In this document: piece by piece, positions 23,654-33,985 of the stretch | How positions within the stretch are numbered: the stretch's first letter is position 1 | How the letters are laid out: each line of letters starts with the position of its first letter | Source: an uncultured Bacteroidales bacterium | GTDB lineage: Bacteria > Bacteroidota > Bacteroidia > Bacteroidales > Bacteroidaceae | Reading direction: 5' to 3' | DNA length: 64,000 bases | NCBI GenBank assembly: GCA_902786925.1 | Contig: CADAEK010000014.1 | Span: 1-64,000, forward strand | The notes under the pieces: model-generated | Databases searched by the model: none | What the model saw: only the letters and a program-made list of their open reading frames with translations | Told to the model about the DNA's origin: nothing | Program-made: the position numbers and the translations under genes

Positions 23654-24919
23654 ATGGCAACAAAAAAAATGACAGAACGTGTCAACTTGATTGATACCTT
23701 TAAGGATTTCAAGGAGACAAAGAACATTGACAGAACCACATTGGTTAGCGTGATTGAAGACAGCTTCCGTAGCGTTTTACAGAAGACATACGGTTCCGAT
23801 GAGAACTTTGACGTCATTGTCAACCCAGACAAAGGCGACTTTGAGATCTATCGTAACCGTGTCGTGGTCGCTGACGGCAATGTGGAAAATGAAAATGCAG
23901 AAATAAGCCTTTCTGACGCCCAGAAGATTGACCCTGATTTTGAAGAAGGAGAGGAGGTGAGTGAGAAGATTGAGTTTGCCAAGTTTGGCCGCCGTGCCAT
24001 TCTAACACTCCGTCAGACAATGGCCAGCAAGATTCTGGATCTTGAGCATGATAATCTCTATAACAAATATGCAGACAAAGTCGGCCAGATTGTAACTGGC
24101 GAAGTATACCAGATCTGGAAACGCGAGATGCTCTTGTTGGATGATGAAGGCAATGAACTCCTGTTGCCCAAGAGCGAACAGATTCCTGGTGACTTCTTCC
24201 GTAAAGGTGAGACAGCCCGTGCGATTGTGCTTCGTGTGGATAACCTGAACAACAATCCCAAAATCATCCTTTCCCGTACCTCTCCAGACTTCTTGCGCCG
24301 CCTTTTGGAACAGGAAGTACCAGAAATCAACGACGGCCTCATCACCGTACAGCGCATTGCCCGCATTCCAGGAGAAAGGGCAAAGATTGCCGTGGAGAGC
24401 TACAACGAGCGAATTGACCCTGTAGGCGCCTGCGTTGGTGTAAAGGGCAGCCGTATTCATGGCATCGTTCGCGAATTGCATAACGAAAACATTGACGTGA
24501 TCAACTACACCAGCAATATCAAGCTGTTCATTCAGCGTTCTCTGAACCCCGCTGCTGTATCATCCATCACTCTCGACGAAGAGAAGAAGAAAGCAGAGGT
24601 ATATCTGCAACCCGATCAAGTAAGCTTGGCTATCGGTAAGAATGGTGACAACATCAAATTGGCATCCATGCTGACAGGATATACGATTGACGTATTCCGC
24701 GAGTTGAATGGCGAAGAACCCGATGAGGAAGACATCTATCTGGACGAGTTCTCTGACGAGATTGAGCCTTGGATTATCGAACAGATTAAGGGTATTGGTC
24801 TTGACACCGCAAAGAGTGTGCTGAGTGCCCCTCGTGCCATGTTGGTGGAGAAAGCCGACCTCGAAGAAGACACCGTCGATGAAGTGCTTCGTGTACTGAA
24901 AGCAGAATTTGAAGATTAA
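23654..24919 (+). CDS. nusA: Transcription termination/antitermination factor NusA
   Basis: An RNA polymerase-associated elongation factor. Domains in order: N-terminal RNAP-binding domain (about 1-135), S1 RNA-binding domain (about 138-205, starting VTGEVYQIWKRE), then two KH domains with DPVGACVGVKGSRI (about 256) and LAIGKNGDNIKLAS (about 326). A short acidic helix-hairpin region (IKGIGLDTAKSVLSA) ends the protein. At 421 residues it lacks the long duplicated acidic repeats of the E. coli protein, as is usual in this phylum. Confidence 0.96.
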   Translation: MATKKMTERVNLIDTFKDFKETKNIDRTTLVSVIEDSFRSVLQKTYGSDENFDVIVNPDKGDFEIYRNRVVVADGNVENENAEISLSDAQKIDPDFEEGEEVSEKIEFAKFGRRAILTLRQTMASKILDLEHDNLYNKYADKVGQIVTGEVYQIWKREMLLLDDEGNELLLPKSEQIPGDFFRKGETARAIVLRVDNLNNNPKIILSRTSPDFLRRLLEQEVPEINDGLITVQRIARIPGERAKIAVESYNERIDPVGACVGVKGSRIHGIVRELHNENIDVINYTSNIKLFIQRSLNPAAVSSITLDEEKKKAEVYLQPDQVSLAIGKNGDNIKLASMLTGYTIDVFRELNGEEPDEEDIYLDEFSDEIEPWIIEQIKGIGLDTAKSVLSAPRAMLVEKADLEEDTVDEVLRVLKAEFED

Positions 24920-24972
24920 AAAAGAACTGACAGAGAAGCCGGTTCAAAGAAAAATAGAATAAATTAGTCTAT

Positions 24973-27759
24973 ATGGCAGTAAGACTGAACAAAGCATTAA
25001 AAGAACTGAATGTAGGAATCAACACCGTGGCTGAATTCCTGCAGAAGAAGGGAATGGCATTACAAGATGCCACTCCTAACGCTAAAATCACGGACGAACA
25101 GTATGCGCTGCTGCAAAAAGAGTTTGGTGAGGACATGAAACAAAATGCCGTCACTAAACAAAAGATCCAAAACCAAAAGGAAAAGGAACTGCAGGAGAAG
25201 AAGGAGCGCCAGCAAGCTGCTCGAGAGGAAAAAGAACGCCTTGAGAGAGAAAAAGCCGCTAAAAAGCCCCAACTCAAAATCGTTGGCAATATCAACGATT
25301 TGAAGAAAGAGGCCCCCAAAGCAAAAGAAAAGCCTGCTGAACCCCAAGAAGAAACAAAACCTGCTGAGCCAGCACCTGTGGCAGCAAAAGAAGTTGAGGT
25401 AAGCGTCCCCGAGAAGAAACAAGAGAAACTTACCCCAGCAGACCGATTGGAGCAAGACGAGAACGGTGTTTACCGTTTAGCGGCACCAACAGAAGCAGGC
25501 GTGCAGTTCAAACAGGTTGGATTTATTGACCTCTCTACGCTCAACAGCAAAACGCGTCCTGACCGCAAGAGCAAAGCTGAGCGCCGCAAAGAGCGTCAAG
25601 GCGCTCAAACTGGTGATGCGCAAGCTGCTGGCCAAAAGAAAAAGCGCAACCGCATCAACAACAGCAAGGTGGACATTGATGCTGCTGCTAAGCAGAACAA
25701 TGGCCAGCAAGGTCAAGGGAAGAAGCAGGGAGGCAAAGGCCAAGCTGCCGGTGGCGCACAACCCAACCAAGCCAAGAACAAGCCAAATGCAAATGCATCA
25801 CAGCAGGGCCAAGGCAAAAAGAATAAGAAGAAGCAGCCTGTAAAGCCACAGGAACTCACAGAAGAGGAAGTAGCAAAGCAGGTAAAGGAGACACTCGCAC
25901 GTCTCACAGCCAAACAAGAGAAGAAGGGCGTGAAGTACCGCAAGGACAAGCGCCAAGCCATTCATGAGCGTATGGCTGAAGAAGAGATGGCCGAGAACGC
26001 AGAAAGCAAAGTGCTGAAGCTGACAGAGTTCGTAACTGCCAACGAACTTGCCACAATGATGGACGTACCTGTTACGAAAGTCATCGGCACATGTATGTCT
26101 ATCGGCATGATGGTGAGCATCAACCAACGCCTTGACGCAGAAACCATCAACATTGTGGCTGAAGAATTTGGTTACACCACCAGCTATGTGTCAGAAGAAG
26201 TGTCGAATGCCATTGAAGAGGTAGAGGACAAGGAGGAAGACCTTGAACGTCGCGCCCCAATCATTACGGTGATGGGTCACGTCGACCACGGTAAGACTTC
26301 ACTTCTCGACTATATCCGTAAGACAAACGTGATTGCCGGTGAGGCAGGTGGTATTACCCAGCACATCGGTGCATATAATGTGAAAATGAAAGATGGTCGC
26401 AAGATTACGTTCCTCGATACTCCAGGCCACGAAGCCTTCACAGCTATGCGTGCCCGCGGTGCCAAGGTAACCGACATTGCCATCATCATCGTGGCAGCCG
26501 ACGACGATGTGATGCCTCAGACTAAAGAGGCCATCGCTCACGCGCAGGCAGCTGGAGTTCCAATGGTCTTTGCCATCAACAAGATTGATAAGCCAGGAGC
26601 CAACCCAGACAAGATTAAGGAGCAACTCTCTACCATGAACCTTCTTGTGGAGGAATGGGGTGGCAAGTACCAGAGCCAAGACATCAGTGCCAAGAAAGGT
26701 ATCGGTGTAGAAGAACTGATGGACAAGGTGCTGCTTGAAGCCGAATTGCTTGACCTCAAAGCAAATCCTAACCGAAAGGCAACAGGTTCCATCATCGAGT
26801 CCACACTTGACAAGGGACGTGGTTATGTGGCTACGGTGCTCGTATCTAACGGTACTCTCCATCAAGGCGACATCGTATTAGCAGGAACTCATTACGGCCG
26901 CATCAAGGCAATGTTCAACGAACGTGGTCAGCGCATCGAAAAGGCACTTCCTGCCGAACCAGCAGTAATTCTCGGTTTGAACGGCGCTCCAACGGCAGGT
27001 GACACCTTCCATGTGATGGATACTGAGCAGGAAGCTCGCGAAATTTGCAACAAGCGCGAACAGTTGAAACGCGAACAGGGCCTCCGTACTCAGACCCGCC
27101 TGACACTCGACGAGTTAGGCCGACGCATTGCATTAGGCGACTTCAAAGAGCTCAACCTCATTGTCAAAGGCGACGTGGACGGTTCTATCGAAGCTTTGTC
27201 TGACTCGCTCATCAAGCTCTCTACCGAGAAGATTCAGGTCAACGTCATTCACAAAGCCGTTGGTCAAATCAGCGAGAACGATGTAGAATTGGCTCATGCA
27301 TCAGAGAATGTCATCATCATTGGCTTCCAGGTACGTCCTTCTGCTGCTGCGCGCCGTTTGGCAGAGCAATATGGTGTAGACATCCGCCTCTACTCTATCA
27401 TCTATGATGCCATCGAAGAGGTAAAAGATGCCATGGAAGGCATGTTGGCTCCGACCCTCAAGGAGGAAATCACAGCCCAAGTGGACGTACGCCAAGTTTA
27501 TCACATCACCAAGGTGGGTACAGTGGCAGGCTGCTGGGTAACCGAAGGCAAGGTTCACCGTTCCGACAAGGTACGTGTGGTGCGCGACGGCATTGTGGTT
27601 CACACTGGCGAGATTTTGGCGCTCAAGCGTTTCAAGGACGACGTCAAAGAAGTTGGTCGCGACTTCGAGTGCGGTATCTCCATTGTCAACTTCAACGATA
27701 TCCGTGAGGGAGACGTGCTGGAGACATACACAGAAGTCGAAGTGAAGACAAAACTGTAA
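24973..27759 (+). CDS. infB: Translation initiation factor IF-2
   Basis: A GTPase that places initiator tRNA on the 30S subunit. The 928-residue protein starts with an IF2_N segment ([17 protein letters not shown]) and a long Lys/Glu/Gln/Ala-rich low-complexity linker (about 60-330). A second IF2_N-like segment follows (about 350-410). The GTPase domain has the P-loop GHVDHGKTS (about 435), DTPGHEAF (about 481) and NKID (about 535). Domains II-IV follow, ending in VKTKL. It lies in the usual place after nusA. Confidence 0.97.
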   Translation: MAVRLNKALKELNVGINTVAEFLQKKGMALQDATPNAKITDEQYALLQKEFGEDMKQNAVTKQKIQNQKEKELQEKKERQQAAREEKERLEREKAAKKPQLKIVGNINDLKKEAPKAKEKPAEPQEETKPAEPAPVAAKEVEVSVPEKKQEKLTPADRLEQDENGVYRLAAPTEAGVQFKQVGFIDLSTLNSKTRPDRKSKAERRKERQGAQTGDAQAAGQKKKRNRINNSKVDIDAAAKQNNGQQGQGKKQGGKGQAAGGAQPNQAKNKPNANASQQGQGKKNKKKQPVKPQELTEEEVAKQVKETLARLTAKQEKKGVKYRKDKRQAIHERMAEEEMAENAESKVLKLTEFVTANELATMMDVPVTKVIGTCMSIGMMVSINQRLDAETINIVAEEFGYTTSYVSEEVSNAIEEVEDKEEDLERRAPIITVMGHVDHGKTSLLDYIRKTNVIAGEAGGITQHIGAYNVKMKDGRKITFLDTPGHEAFTAMRARGAKVTDIAIIIVAADDDVMPQTKEAIAHAQAAGVPMVFAINKIDKPGANPDKIKEQLSTMNLLVEEWGGKYQSQDISAKKGIGVEELMDKVLLEAELLDLKANPNRKATGSIIESTLDKGRGYVATVLVSNGTLHQGDIVLAGTHYGRIKAMFNERGQRIEKALPAEPAVILGLNGAPTAGDTFHVMDTEQEAREICNKREQLKREQGLRTQTRLTLDELGRRIALGDFKELNLIVKGDVDGSIEALSDSLIKLSTEKIQVNVIHKAVGQISENDVELAHASENVIIIGFQVRPSAAARRLAEQYGVDIRLYSIIYDAIEEVKDAMEGMLAPTLKEEITAQVDVRQVYHITKVGTVAGCWVTEGKVHRSDKVRVVRDGIVVHTGEILALKRFKDDVKEVGRDFECGISIVNFNDIREGDVLETYTEVEVKTKL

Positions 27760-28335
27760 ATGGAAATACTGATATATATTGTACTCATCTTTGGTGCCGT
27801 TATAGGCTTCAAGCAGGGTGCATTTAAACAGGTAGCGAATTTCTTAGGTGTGGCGGTCGGTTTACTGATCGCCGCCACACTTTATCACCAGTTTGGTGAT
27901 TTTCTTGCCGATAAGACAGGCGCCAATATTGGCTTTGGCCGTTTTATCGCATTCATCCTTATTGTCATCGTGGTACCCATTGCCTTAGGCTGGGTGGCAG
28001 CATTCTTTACTGAATTCTTCAAGAAGTTGAAACTCAACTTTCTCAACCGCTTGCTGGGCGCAGCGGTTGGTGTCATCTGCTATGCCATCATTCTCAGCAT
28101 CGGGCTCAACCTCTACGACTTTGTTGTCAGCAATGCAGGCTTCAAGCCCGAGAAACTGGACGAACGTCCTACTCTCTACTATCGAGTGAAGCATGCCACT
28201 CAGATAATCATCCCTGACCTTCTGATTGTGACTGACGCTACCGAGGAAGCCCAAGGCTGCACGCCCAAGCATGGTTTACAGCACATGGTTGATAAGGCTG
28301 TTGACAAAATTCACCCTACAAAAGAAACGGAATGA
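27760..28335 (+). CDS. CvpA family inner-membrane protein
   Basis: The 191-residue protein has four predicted membrane segments in its first 130 residues (starts [16 protein letters not shown], then [45 protein letters not shown]). This is the CvpA pattern, a family first linked to colicin V production and to envelope stress tolerance. It starts directly after the infB stop codon and overlaps sufB by four bases (ATGA), so it belongs to the same operon. Its exact job is not known. Confidence 0.85.
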   Translation: MEILIYIVLIFGAVIGFKQGAFKQVANFLGVAVGLLIAATLYHQFGDFLADKTGANIGFGRFIAFILIVIVVPIALGWVAAFFTEFFKKLKLNFLNRLLGAAVGVICYAIILSIGLNLYDFVVSNAGFKPEKLDERPTLYYRVKHATQIIIPDLLIVTDATEEAQGCTPKHGLQHMVDKAVDKIHPTKETE

Positions 28336-29834
28336 ACGAGAAGAACAAGAACGGGAAGCAGAACGAGAACGAGGAGAAGAAGCCCGGACAGGATTCAAAT
28401 GAGCTCGTTCGCCGCATAGCGGAAAAGAAGTATGAGTTTGGGTTTACCACCGATGTTCATACTGAAATTATCGACAAAGGACTGAACGAGGATGTCATCC
28501 GTCTCATCTCCGAGAAGAAAGGAGAACCGGATTGGCTCTTACAGTTCCGTCTGGAGGCATACCGCTATTGGCTCACACAGACACAACCCACATGGGGGCA
28601 CGTGCATCTGCCAGAGATTGACTATCAAGCCATCTCTTATTATGCAGACCCTACAGCTAAGAAAGGCCAAGGGAACAAAGAGCAAGAGATTGATCCTGAA
28701 TTGATGAAGACCTTCGATAAGCTTGGCATTCCTCTTGAGGAACGTCTTGCGCTTTCAGGCACAGCTGTGGATGCCGTGATGGATTCGGTTTCTGTCAAAA
28801 CCACCTTCAAGGAGAAACTCTCCGAAAAAGGCATCATCTTCTGTTCCATCAGCGAGGCTGTAAAGAACCATCCTGATTTGGTACAGAAATACCTTGGTAG
28901 CGTAGTGCCGCCCAAAGACAACTACTTTGCGGCACTCAACAGCGCCGTGTTCTCCGACGGCTCATTCGTCTATATTCCCAAGAACACACGTTGTCCGATG
29001 GAGCTCTCCACCTACTTCCGCATCAATGCCCGCAATACAGGACAGTTTGAACGAACCCTTATCGTCTGCGACGAAGGCTCTTACGTGTCATACCTCGAAG
29101 GTTGCACAGCACCGATGCGCGATGAGAATCAGCTCCATGCCGCCATCGTCGAAATCGTAGTAATGGACAATGCCGAAGTGAAATATTCAACCGTGCAGAA
29201 CTGGTATCCCGGCGACAGCGAAGGACGTGGAGGTGTGCTCAACCTCGTGACCAAGAGAGGTGACCTACGTGGCGTGAACAGCAAACTCTCGTGGACACAA
29301 GTCGAGACTGGTTCTGCCATCACATGGAAATATCCCTCCTGTGTACTCCGAGGCGACAATAGCCAGGCAGAGTTCTACTCTGTAGCTGTCACCAACAACC
29401 ATCAAGAAGCTGACACTGGCACCAAGATGATACATTTGGGCAAAAACACACGCTCCACCATCATCTCCAAAGGAATCTCAGCAGGAAAGTCGCAAAACTC
29501 CTATCGAGGTCTGGTGCGTGTCGGCAAGCATGCAGACGGCGCCCGCAACTACTCCTCTTGCGACTCCCTCCTCTTGGGCAGCCAGTGTGGTGCCCACACC
29601 TTCCCTTACATGGACATCCATAACAATACGGCTACCGTTGAGCACGAAGCCACCACTTCCAAAATCAATGAAGACCAGCTCTTCTATTGCAACCAGCGCG
29701 GTATCTCCACAGAAGAAGCGGTCGGTCTCATTGTCAACGGCTATGCCAAAGACGTCATCAACAAGCTCCCCATGGAGTTCGCAGTTGAGGCACAAAAACT
29801 ATTATCTGTATCACTTGAAGGAACTGTAGGATAA
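28332..29834 (+). CDS. sufB: Fe-S cluster assembly scaffold SufB
   Basis: A subunit of the SufBC2D scaffold on which Fe-S clusters are built. The C-terminal SufBD beta-helix core shows [19 protein letters not shown] (about residue 215), [15 protein letters not shown] (about 257), SRGL-type RGLVRVG (about 395) and the conserved [16 protein letters not shown] (about 436). An N-terminal acidic/Lys-rich extension of about 25 residues makes it 500 residues, a little longer than E. coli SufB. The four-base overlap with cvpA and two-base gap to sufC indicate one transcript. Confidence 0.96.
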   Translation: MNEKNKNGKQNENEEKKPGQDSNELVRRIAEKKYEFGFTTDVHTEIIDKGLNEDVIRLISEKKGEPDWLLQFRLEAYRYWLTQTQPTWGHVHLPEIDYQAISYYADPTAKKGQGNKEQEIDPELMKTFDKLGIPLEERLALSGTAVDAVMDSVSVKTTFKEKLSEKGIIFCSISEAVKNHPDLVQKYLGSVVPPKDNYFAALNSAVFSDGSFVYIPKNTRCPMELSTYFRINARNTGQFERTLIVCDEGSYVSYLEGCTAPMRDENQLHAAIVEIVVMDNAEVKYSTVQNWYPGDSEGRGGVLNLVTKRGDLRGVNSKLSWTQVETGSAITWKYPSCVLRGDNSQAEFYSVAVTNNHQEADTGTKMIHLGKNTRSTIISKGISAGKSQNSYRGLVRVGKHADGARNYSSCDSLLLGSQCGAHTFPYMDIHNNTATVEHEATTSKINEDQLFYCNQRGISTEEAVGLIVNGYAKDVINKLPMEFAVEAQKLLSVSLEGTVG

Positions 29835-29836
29835 AT

Positions 29837-30586
29837 ATGTTAATCATCAAGAATCTCCACGCCAAAGTAGGCGATAAAGAAATACTCAAAGGCATCGACC
29901 TCACCATCAACGATGGCGAGATTCACGCCTTGATGGGCACCAACGGTGCAGGCAAATCGACGCTTTCCAATGTCATTGTCGGCAATCCCGCCTATGAAGT
30001 GACAGAAGGAAGCATCACCTTCAACGGGCAGGACCTCCTGGCCATGAGCACAGAAGAACGTGCCCATGCCGGCATCTTCATGTCCTTCCAAGCCCCCATT
30101 GAAATTCCTGGTGTCAGCATGACCAACTTCATGCGTGCAGCAGTCAATGCACGACGCGAGGCTTTAGGCAAGGAACCGCTCAAATCCACTGACTTTCTCA
30201 AGGTGATGCGCGAAAAGCGCAAACTGGTTGAGATTGACCAGAAACTCATGAACCGCTCCGTCAACGAGGGCTTCTCTGGTGGCGAGCGCAAACGCAATGA
30301 GATATTCCAGATGGCCATGCTTGAGCCATCCTTCTGCATTCTCGACGAGACGGACTCTGGTCTTGATGTAGATGCGCTCCGCATTGTAGCAGAAGGGTTC
30401 AACAAGTTGCGCACCGCTGAGACATCAGCCATCGTCATCACCCACTACCAAAGACTGCTTGACTATATCCGCCCCGACTTTGTGCATGTGCTCATCAACG
30501 GGCAGATAGTGAAGTCTGGCACAGCAGAGCTTGCCCAACAGATAGAAGAACAAGGATTCGATTGGATTAAAGAAGAACTGGCATGA
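29837..30586 (+). CDS. sufC: SufC ATPase of the Fe-S assembly complex
   Basis: An ABC-type ATPase that drives the SufBC2D complex; it has no membrane partner. Walker A GTNGAGKSTLSN (residues 35-46), signature SGGERKRNE (about 151), Walker B FCILDETDSGLD (about 174) with the SufC-typical Asp-Ser-Gly-Leu-Asp, and the switch histidine in VITHYQRLLDY (about 205) are all intact. Length 249 is normal. It overlaps sufD by four bases (ATGA). Confidence 0.97.
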   Translation: MLIIKNLHAKVGDKEILKGIDLTINDGEIHALMGTNGAGKSTLSNVIVGNPAYEVTEGSITFNGQDLLAMSTEERAHAGIFMSFQAPIEIPGVSMTNFMRAAVNARREALGKEPLKSTDFLKVMREKRKLVEIDQKLMNRSVNEGFSGGERKRNEIFQMAMLEPSFCILDETDSGLDVDALRIVAEGFNKLRTAETSAIVITHYQRLLDYIRPDFVHVLINGQIVKSGTAELAQQIEEQGFDWIKEELA

Positions 30587-31800
30587 CGAGTGAGTTGCAG
30601 TACATAGAACTTTACAACGAAGCATCCGACCTGATTAAGAGCAAGAGCTGCCCAGTGATGAACACGGTGCGTGACGAAGCATTCGCCACGTTCCAGCGTT
30701 TGGGTTTCCCTTCCAAGAAAGTGGAGCGCTACCGCTACACCGATGTAGACGCAGCCTTTGCCCCCAACTACGGCATCTCCCTGTCTCCCCTCACGGTCAA
30801 GCCTTCCGCATACATATACAATATACAGGAGGCACCCATTGATGTGACCCCCTACTATCACCGCATAGCCGACCACACCGATGCCATCACAGCGCTCAAC
30901 ACCGCGCTGGTGCACGATGCCCTGCTCGTCTATGTGCCCAAGAATACAAGAGTGGAAGACCCCATTGTGGTTGACAACTGGCTTCGTGGCACAGCCGCCA
31001 CGATGATGAACCGTCGTGTTCTTATCGTGATGGAACAAGGTGCTGATGCCACCCTCATCATCAATGACCATGCAGCTGACAAGCAACGCTTCCTCACCAC
31101 TCAGGTCATCGAAGTCTTCTGCCACGACAACGCACGCTTGGACCTCTACGAGATAGAGGAGACCACACCGCTCTGTTCGCGATTCTCCAATGTCTACATC
31201 CAAGAAGGGCGCGACTGCAACGTCAAGCACAACAGCATCACCCTCTTCAATGGGCAGACACGCAATCTGTGCGACGTCTATCTGCAGGGTGAGAACTCAG
31301 AAGTGACCCTCAACGGCTGCGCCATCGCAACCGGTTCGCAACGCATCGACAACAATACGCTCATTCGCCATGAAGTGCCCAACTGCACCTCCGACGAACT
31401 CTACAAGTACGTGGTGGACGACAAAGCGGTTGGCGCCTTTGCCGGCAAGATACTCGTTGAGAAAGACGCACAGAAGACATCCTCACATGAGACCAATGCC
31501 AACCTCTGCGCCTCCTCCGATGCACGCATGTACACTCAGCCCATGCTGGAAATCTATGCCGACGATGTCAAGTGTGCACATGGCTCCACCGTGGGTGTGA
31601 TGGACGAGGCGGCCCTGTTCTACATGCGTCAGCGCGGTATTCCCGAAGCCGAGGCGCGCACTCTGCTCAAAAACGCCTTCATGGGACAAGTCATCGACCA
31701 AATCAAGTACGAGCCACTTCGCCAGCGCCTTGCAGTCAAGGTAGAGAAGCGTTTCCGTGGCGAACTTGAGAAATGCGACGACTGCCGCTTATGCAAGTAA
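30583..31800 (+). CDS. sufD: Fe-S cluster assembly protein SufD
   Basis: The SufB paralogue of the scaffold complex. The 405-residue protein has a helical N-terminus (about 1-110) and the SufBD beta-helix with TQVIEVFCHDNARLDLYEIEE and NNTLIRHEVPNCTSDELYKY. The C-terminal EIYADDVKCAHGSTVG and LFYMRQRGI motifs include the conserved His that helps bind iron. It ends with a short Cys-containing tail (CDDCRLCK). In related genomes sufS often follows directly; here the next gene is a glycosyltransferase and sufS is at 16553. Confidence 0.95.
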   Translation: MTSELQYIELYNEASDLIKSKSCPVMNTVRDEAFATFQRLGFPSKKVERYRYTDVDAAFAPNYGISLSPLTVKPSAYIYNIQEAPIDVTPYYHRIADHTDAITALNTALVHDALLVYVPKNTRVEDPIVVDNWLRGTAATMMNRRVLIVMEQGADATLIINDHAADKQRFLTTQVIEVFCHDNARLDLYEIEETTPLCSRFSNVYIQEGRDCNVKHNSITLFNGQTRNLCDVYLQGENSEVTLNGCAIATGSQRIDNNTLIRHEVPNCTSDELYKYVVDDKAVGAFAGKILVEKDAQKTSSHETNANLCASSDARMYTQPMLEIYADDVKCAHGSTVGVMDEAALFYMRQRGIPEAEARTLLKNAFMGQVIDQIKYEPLRQRLAVKVEKRFRGELEKCDDCRLCK

Positions 31801-31888
31801 TCCACTCATTATCGACGACAAACAACAAGCCACAATAGCGGCTGCGGCGAATAAAGCACTTCAAGAAATCCGATAACACGAAAGCGAA

Positions 31889-33007
31889 ATGTTTCTATCA
31901 CCCAGAACGAATACCATCAAACGCCTGCTTGTTATGCGTTTCAGCGCCATGGGCGATGCAGCCATGACGGTGCCTGTGCTCCATGCGCTTGCCACCCAGC
32001 ATCCAGAGCTGCGCATCACCATGCTCACCCGTTCCCGTTTCGTTCCCATGTTTGAGTGGCTGCCGGCCAATGTGCAGGTGAAAGGCATCGATCTCAACAA
32101 CTACAGCGGCATTGGTGGACTCACTCGTCTCTATCGCCAGCTCAAGTCTTCACAGTTCGATGCCGTGGCCGACCTCCACGACGTGCTACGCACCAAATAC
32201 CTGCGCACCTGCTTTTCTTTGGCAGGAACTCCCGTGGCCGTCATCGACAAAGGCCGCAAAGACAAGAAAGCGCTCATTGGCCATTCTCTCGACCACAAAG
32301 CCTTGTGCTCCATGCCCGAACGCTATGCCAATGTGTTCCGTTCTATAGGCATTGAGCTCACGTTGCCAGGACGCATGAGACTCAACCTCAAGCAGGAGAA
32401 CTTTGCGCCAGTACGCCAAGTGGCAGGCACCAAGCAACCCGGTCAGCACTGGGTAGGTATTGCCCCTTTCGCTGCCCACCCACAGAAGATATACCCTTTG
32501 GAGCGCATGCAGCAAGTCGCCTATGCACTTGCCGACCGTGGCCTCCGTGTGTTCCTCTTCGGAGCAGGAAAGACAGAATCCTCCATCCTGTCCCAATGGG
32601 AGAAAGACTACGCTGCACACCACCAGCTGTCCAGTTCCAAACAATCGGGCGCCATCCAGCCCGCAGTGCTGAATGTCAGCGGCGCGCTTGGCGGCCTCAA
32701 GAACGAGATGCTGCTCATGTCGCAACTCGACGTGATGCTCTCCATGGACTCGGCCAACATGCACATTGCCTCCATTCTTGGCACTCCCGTGATATCCATC
32801 TGGGGAGCCACCCATCCCAAGGCGGGATTCTCAGGCTATGGGCAAGACGGCCGCAACGAGCTGCAACTCAGCTTGCCCTGCCGTCCATGCTCCATCTACG
32901 GAAAGAAGCCATGCCTGTTTGGCGATCTTCGCTGCATGAACATGGCCCCTGAGACCATCGTCAAAGCAACCCTCAACCTTCTACAAGACACATCTTCTCA
33001 TGCGTAA
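31889..33007 (+). CDS. Glycosyltransferase family 9 (heptosyltransferase-like)
   Basis: The 372-residue GT-B enzyme resembles LPS heptosyltransferases. It starts RLLVMRFSAMGDAAMTVPVL (the GD motif binding the donor), has VGIAPFAAHPQKIYPLERM (about residue 194) and the GT9 donor-site segment SMDSANMHIASILGTPVISIWGATHP (about 287), then CRPCSIYGKKPC, a cysteine-containing motif common in the family. It is cytoplasmic, acting at the inner-membrane face on lipid A-core (inferred). The gene overlaps the next by eight bases; ATG 31937 is an alternative start. Confidence 0.88.
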   Translation: MFLSPRTNTIKRLLVMRFSAMGDAAMTVPVLHALATQHPELRITMLTRSRFVPMFEWLPANVQVKGIDLNNYSGIGGLTRLYRQLKSSQFDAVADLHDVLRTKYLRTCFSLAGTPVAVIDKGRKDKKALIGHSLDHKALCSMPERYANVFRSIGIELTLPGRMRLNLKQENFAPVRQVAGTKQPGQHWVGIAPFAAHPQKIYPLERMQQVAYALADRGLRVFLFGAGKTESSILSQWEKDYAAHHQLSSSKQSGAIQPAVLNVSGALGGLKNEMLLMSQLDVMLSMDSANMHIASILGTPVISIWGATHPKAGFSGYGQDGRNELQLSLPCRPCSIYGKKPCLFGDLRCMNMAPETIVKATLNLLQDTSSHA

Positions 33008-33899
33008 ATACAAGTTCATCAAGAGAACCCTTTGGCTCATCAGCCTCCTGCCCTTCCCGGTGCTGTACGCCTTTGCTGACTTTGCTAGCCTGTTCGTCCG
33101 CCGTTACTATAGGCGGCAGATTGTGCGCGACAACCTCCGAAGCGCTTTCCCCGAGAAGTCTGACAAGGAGCTTGCTGAGATAGAGCGCAAGTTCTACCAC
33201 CAGTTCTGCGACAACTTTGTGGAAGACATCAAGATGCTCTCTATGAGCAAGAAGGAGATGATGCGCCGCATGACCTTCAGCGGAATAGAAGAAATCAAGA
33301 AGCGCCACGAGGCAGGACAGCGTTTCCACTTCCTCTATCTGAGCCACTTTGGCAACTGGGAATGGATTTCGTCCATCAACTACCGCTTGCAGCCTTGGTC
33401 GAACTCCGGACAAATCTACCACCATATCTACGACCGCGTGATGAACCAGCTTTTCATTGACCTGCGTGGTCAGTATGGCGGCCAGAACATTGAGATGAAG
33501 GAGACTTTCCGCCGCATCCTCCAGCTGCGCAAGGAGAACAAGAACTACACAATAGGCTTCATCAGCGACCAGCAGCCCAAGTGGAGCAGCATTCACCACT
33601 TTGTGCCGTTCCTCAACCACGACACAGCCGTCTTCATCGGCGCTGAGCACATTGCCCGCAAGGTGGACGCCTTCATGATGTATGGCCGCATGAGCCGTCC
33701 CAAGCGTGGTTATTACCACCTTGACATCATCCCGATGGAGGACCACCCTGCCAACGTGCCCGAAAACACCCTCACCGACTGGTACTTCCGGCTACTCGAG
33801 GAGGACATCCAGACGCACCCTGAGATGTGGCTGTGGACACACAAACGCTGGAGCCGCACCAAAGAAGAATGGCTCCGCCGACAAGCGAAGAAATCATGA
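33000..33899 (+). CDS. Lipid A biosynthesis acyltransferase (LpxL/HtrB-like)
   Basis: A membrane-associated LPLAT that adds secondary acyl chains to lipid A. An N-terminal hydrophobic helix (LWLISLLPFPVLYAFADFASLF) is followed by the catalytic HxxxxN/D-type motif LSHFGNWEW (about residue 115) and FISDQQPKW (about 193). Length 299 is typical. It overlaps the GT9 gene by eight bases, so both probably work in outer-membrane lipopolysaccharide synthesis. A strong terminator follows at 33910. Confidence 0.9.
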   Translation: MRKYKFIKRTLWLISLLPFPVLYAFADFASLFVRRYYRRQIVRDNLRSAFPEKSDKELAEIERKFYHQFCDNFVEDIKMLSMSKKEMMRRMTFSGIEEIKKRHEAGQRFHFLYLSHFGNWEWISSINYRLQPWSNSGQIYHHIYDRVMNQLFIDLRGQYGGQNIEMKETFRRILQLRKENKNYTIGFISDQQPKWSSIHHFVPFLNHDTAVFIGAEHIARKVDAFMMYGRMSRPKRGYYHLDIIPMEDHPANVPENTLTDWYFRLLEEDIQTHPEMWLWTHKRWSRTKEEWLRRQAKKS

Positions 33900-33909
33900 C
33901 CCAACAAAA

Positions 33910-33951
33910 AAGGCGGGCGAACACATGTGATGTTCGCCCGCCTTGCTTTTT
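33910..33951 (+). terminator. Terminator of the nusA-suf-LPS gene cluster
   Basis: A 14-bp perfect stem (AAGGCGGGCGAACA with TGTTCGCCCGCCTT) is followed by GCTTTTTTAT. The A run on the left side may let it serve the opposite lipoprotein gene too. Confidence 0.92.
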
Positions 33952-33985
33952 TATCAATTACAGGCAAGAGCCTGCTTGGAGTTAA

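Noticed and set aside
28332-31800. Horizontal acquisition of the suf cluster
   Set aside because: Codon use, promoter logic and the overlap with cvpA look like the rest of the window; no mobile element or repeat borders are present.
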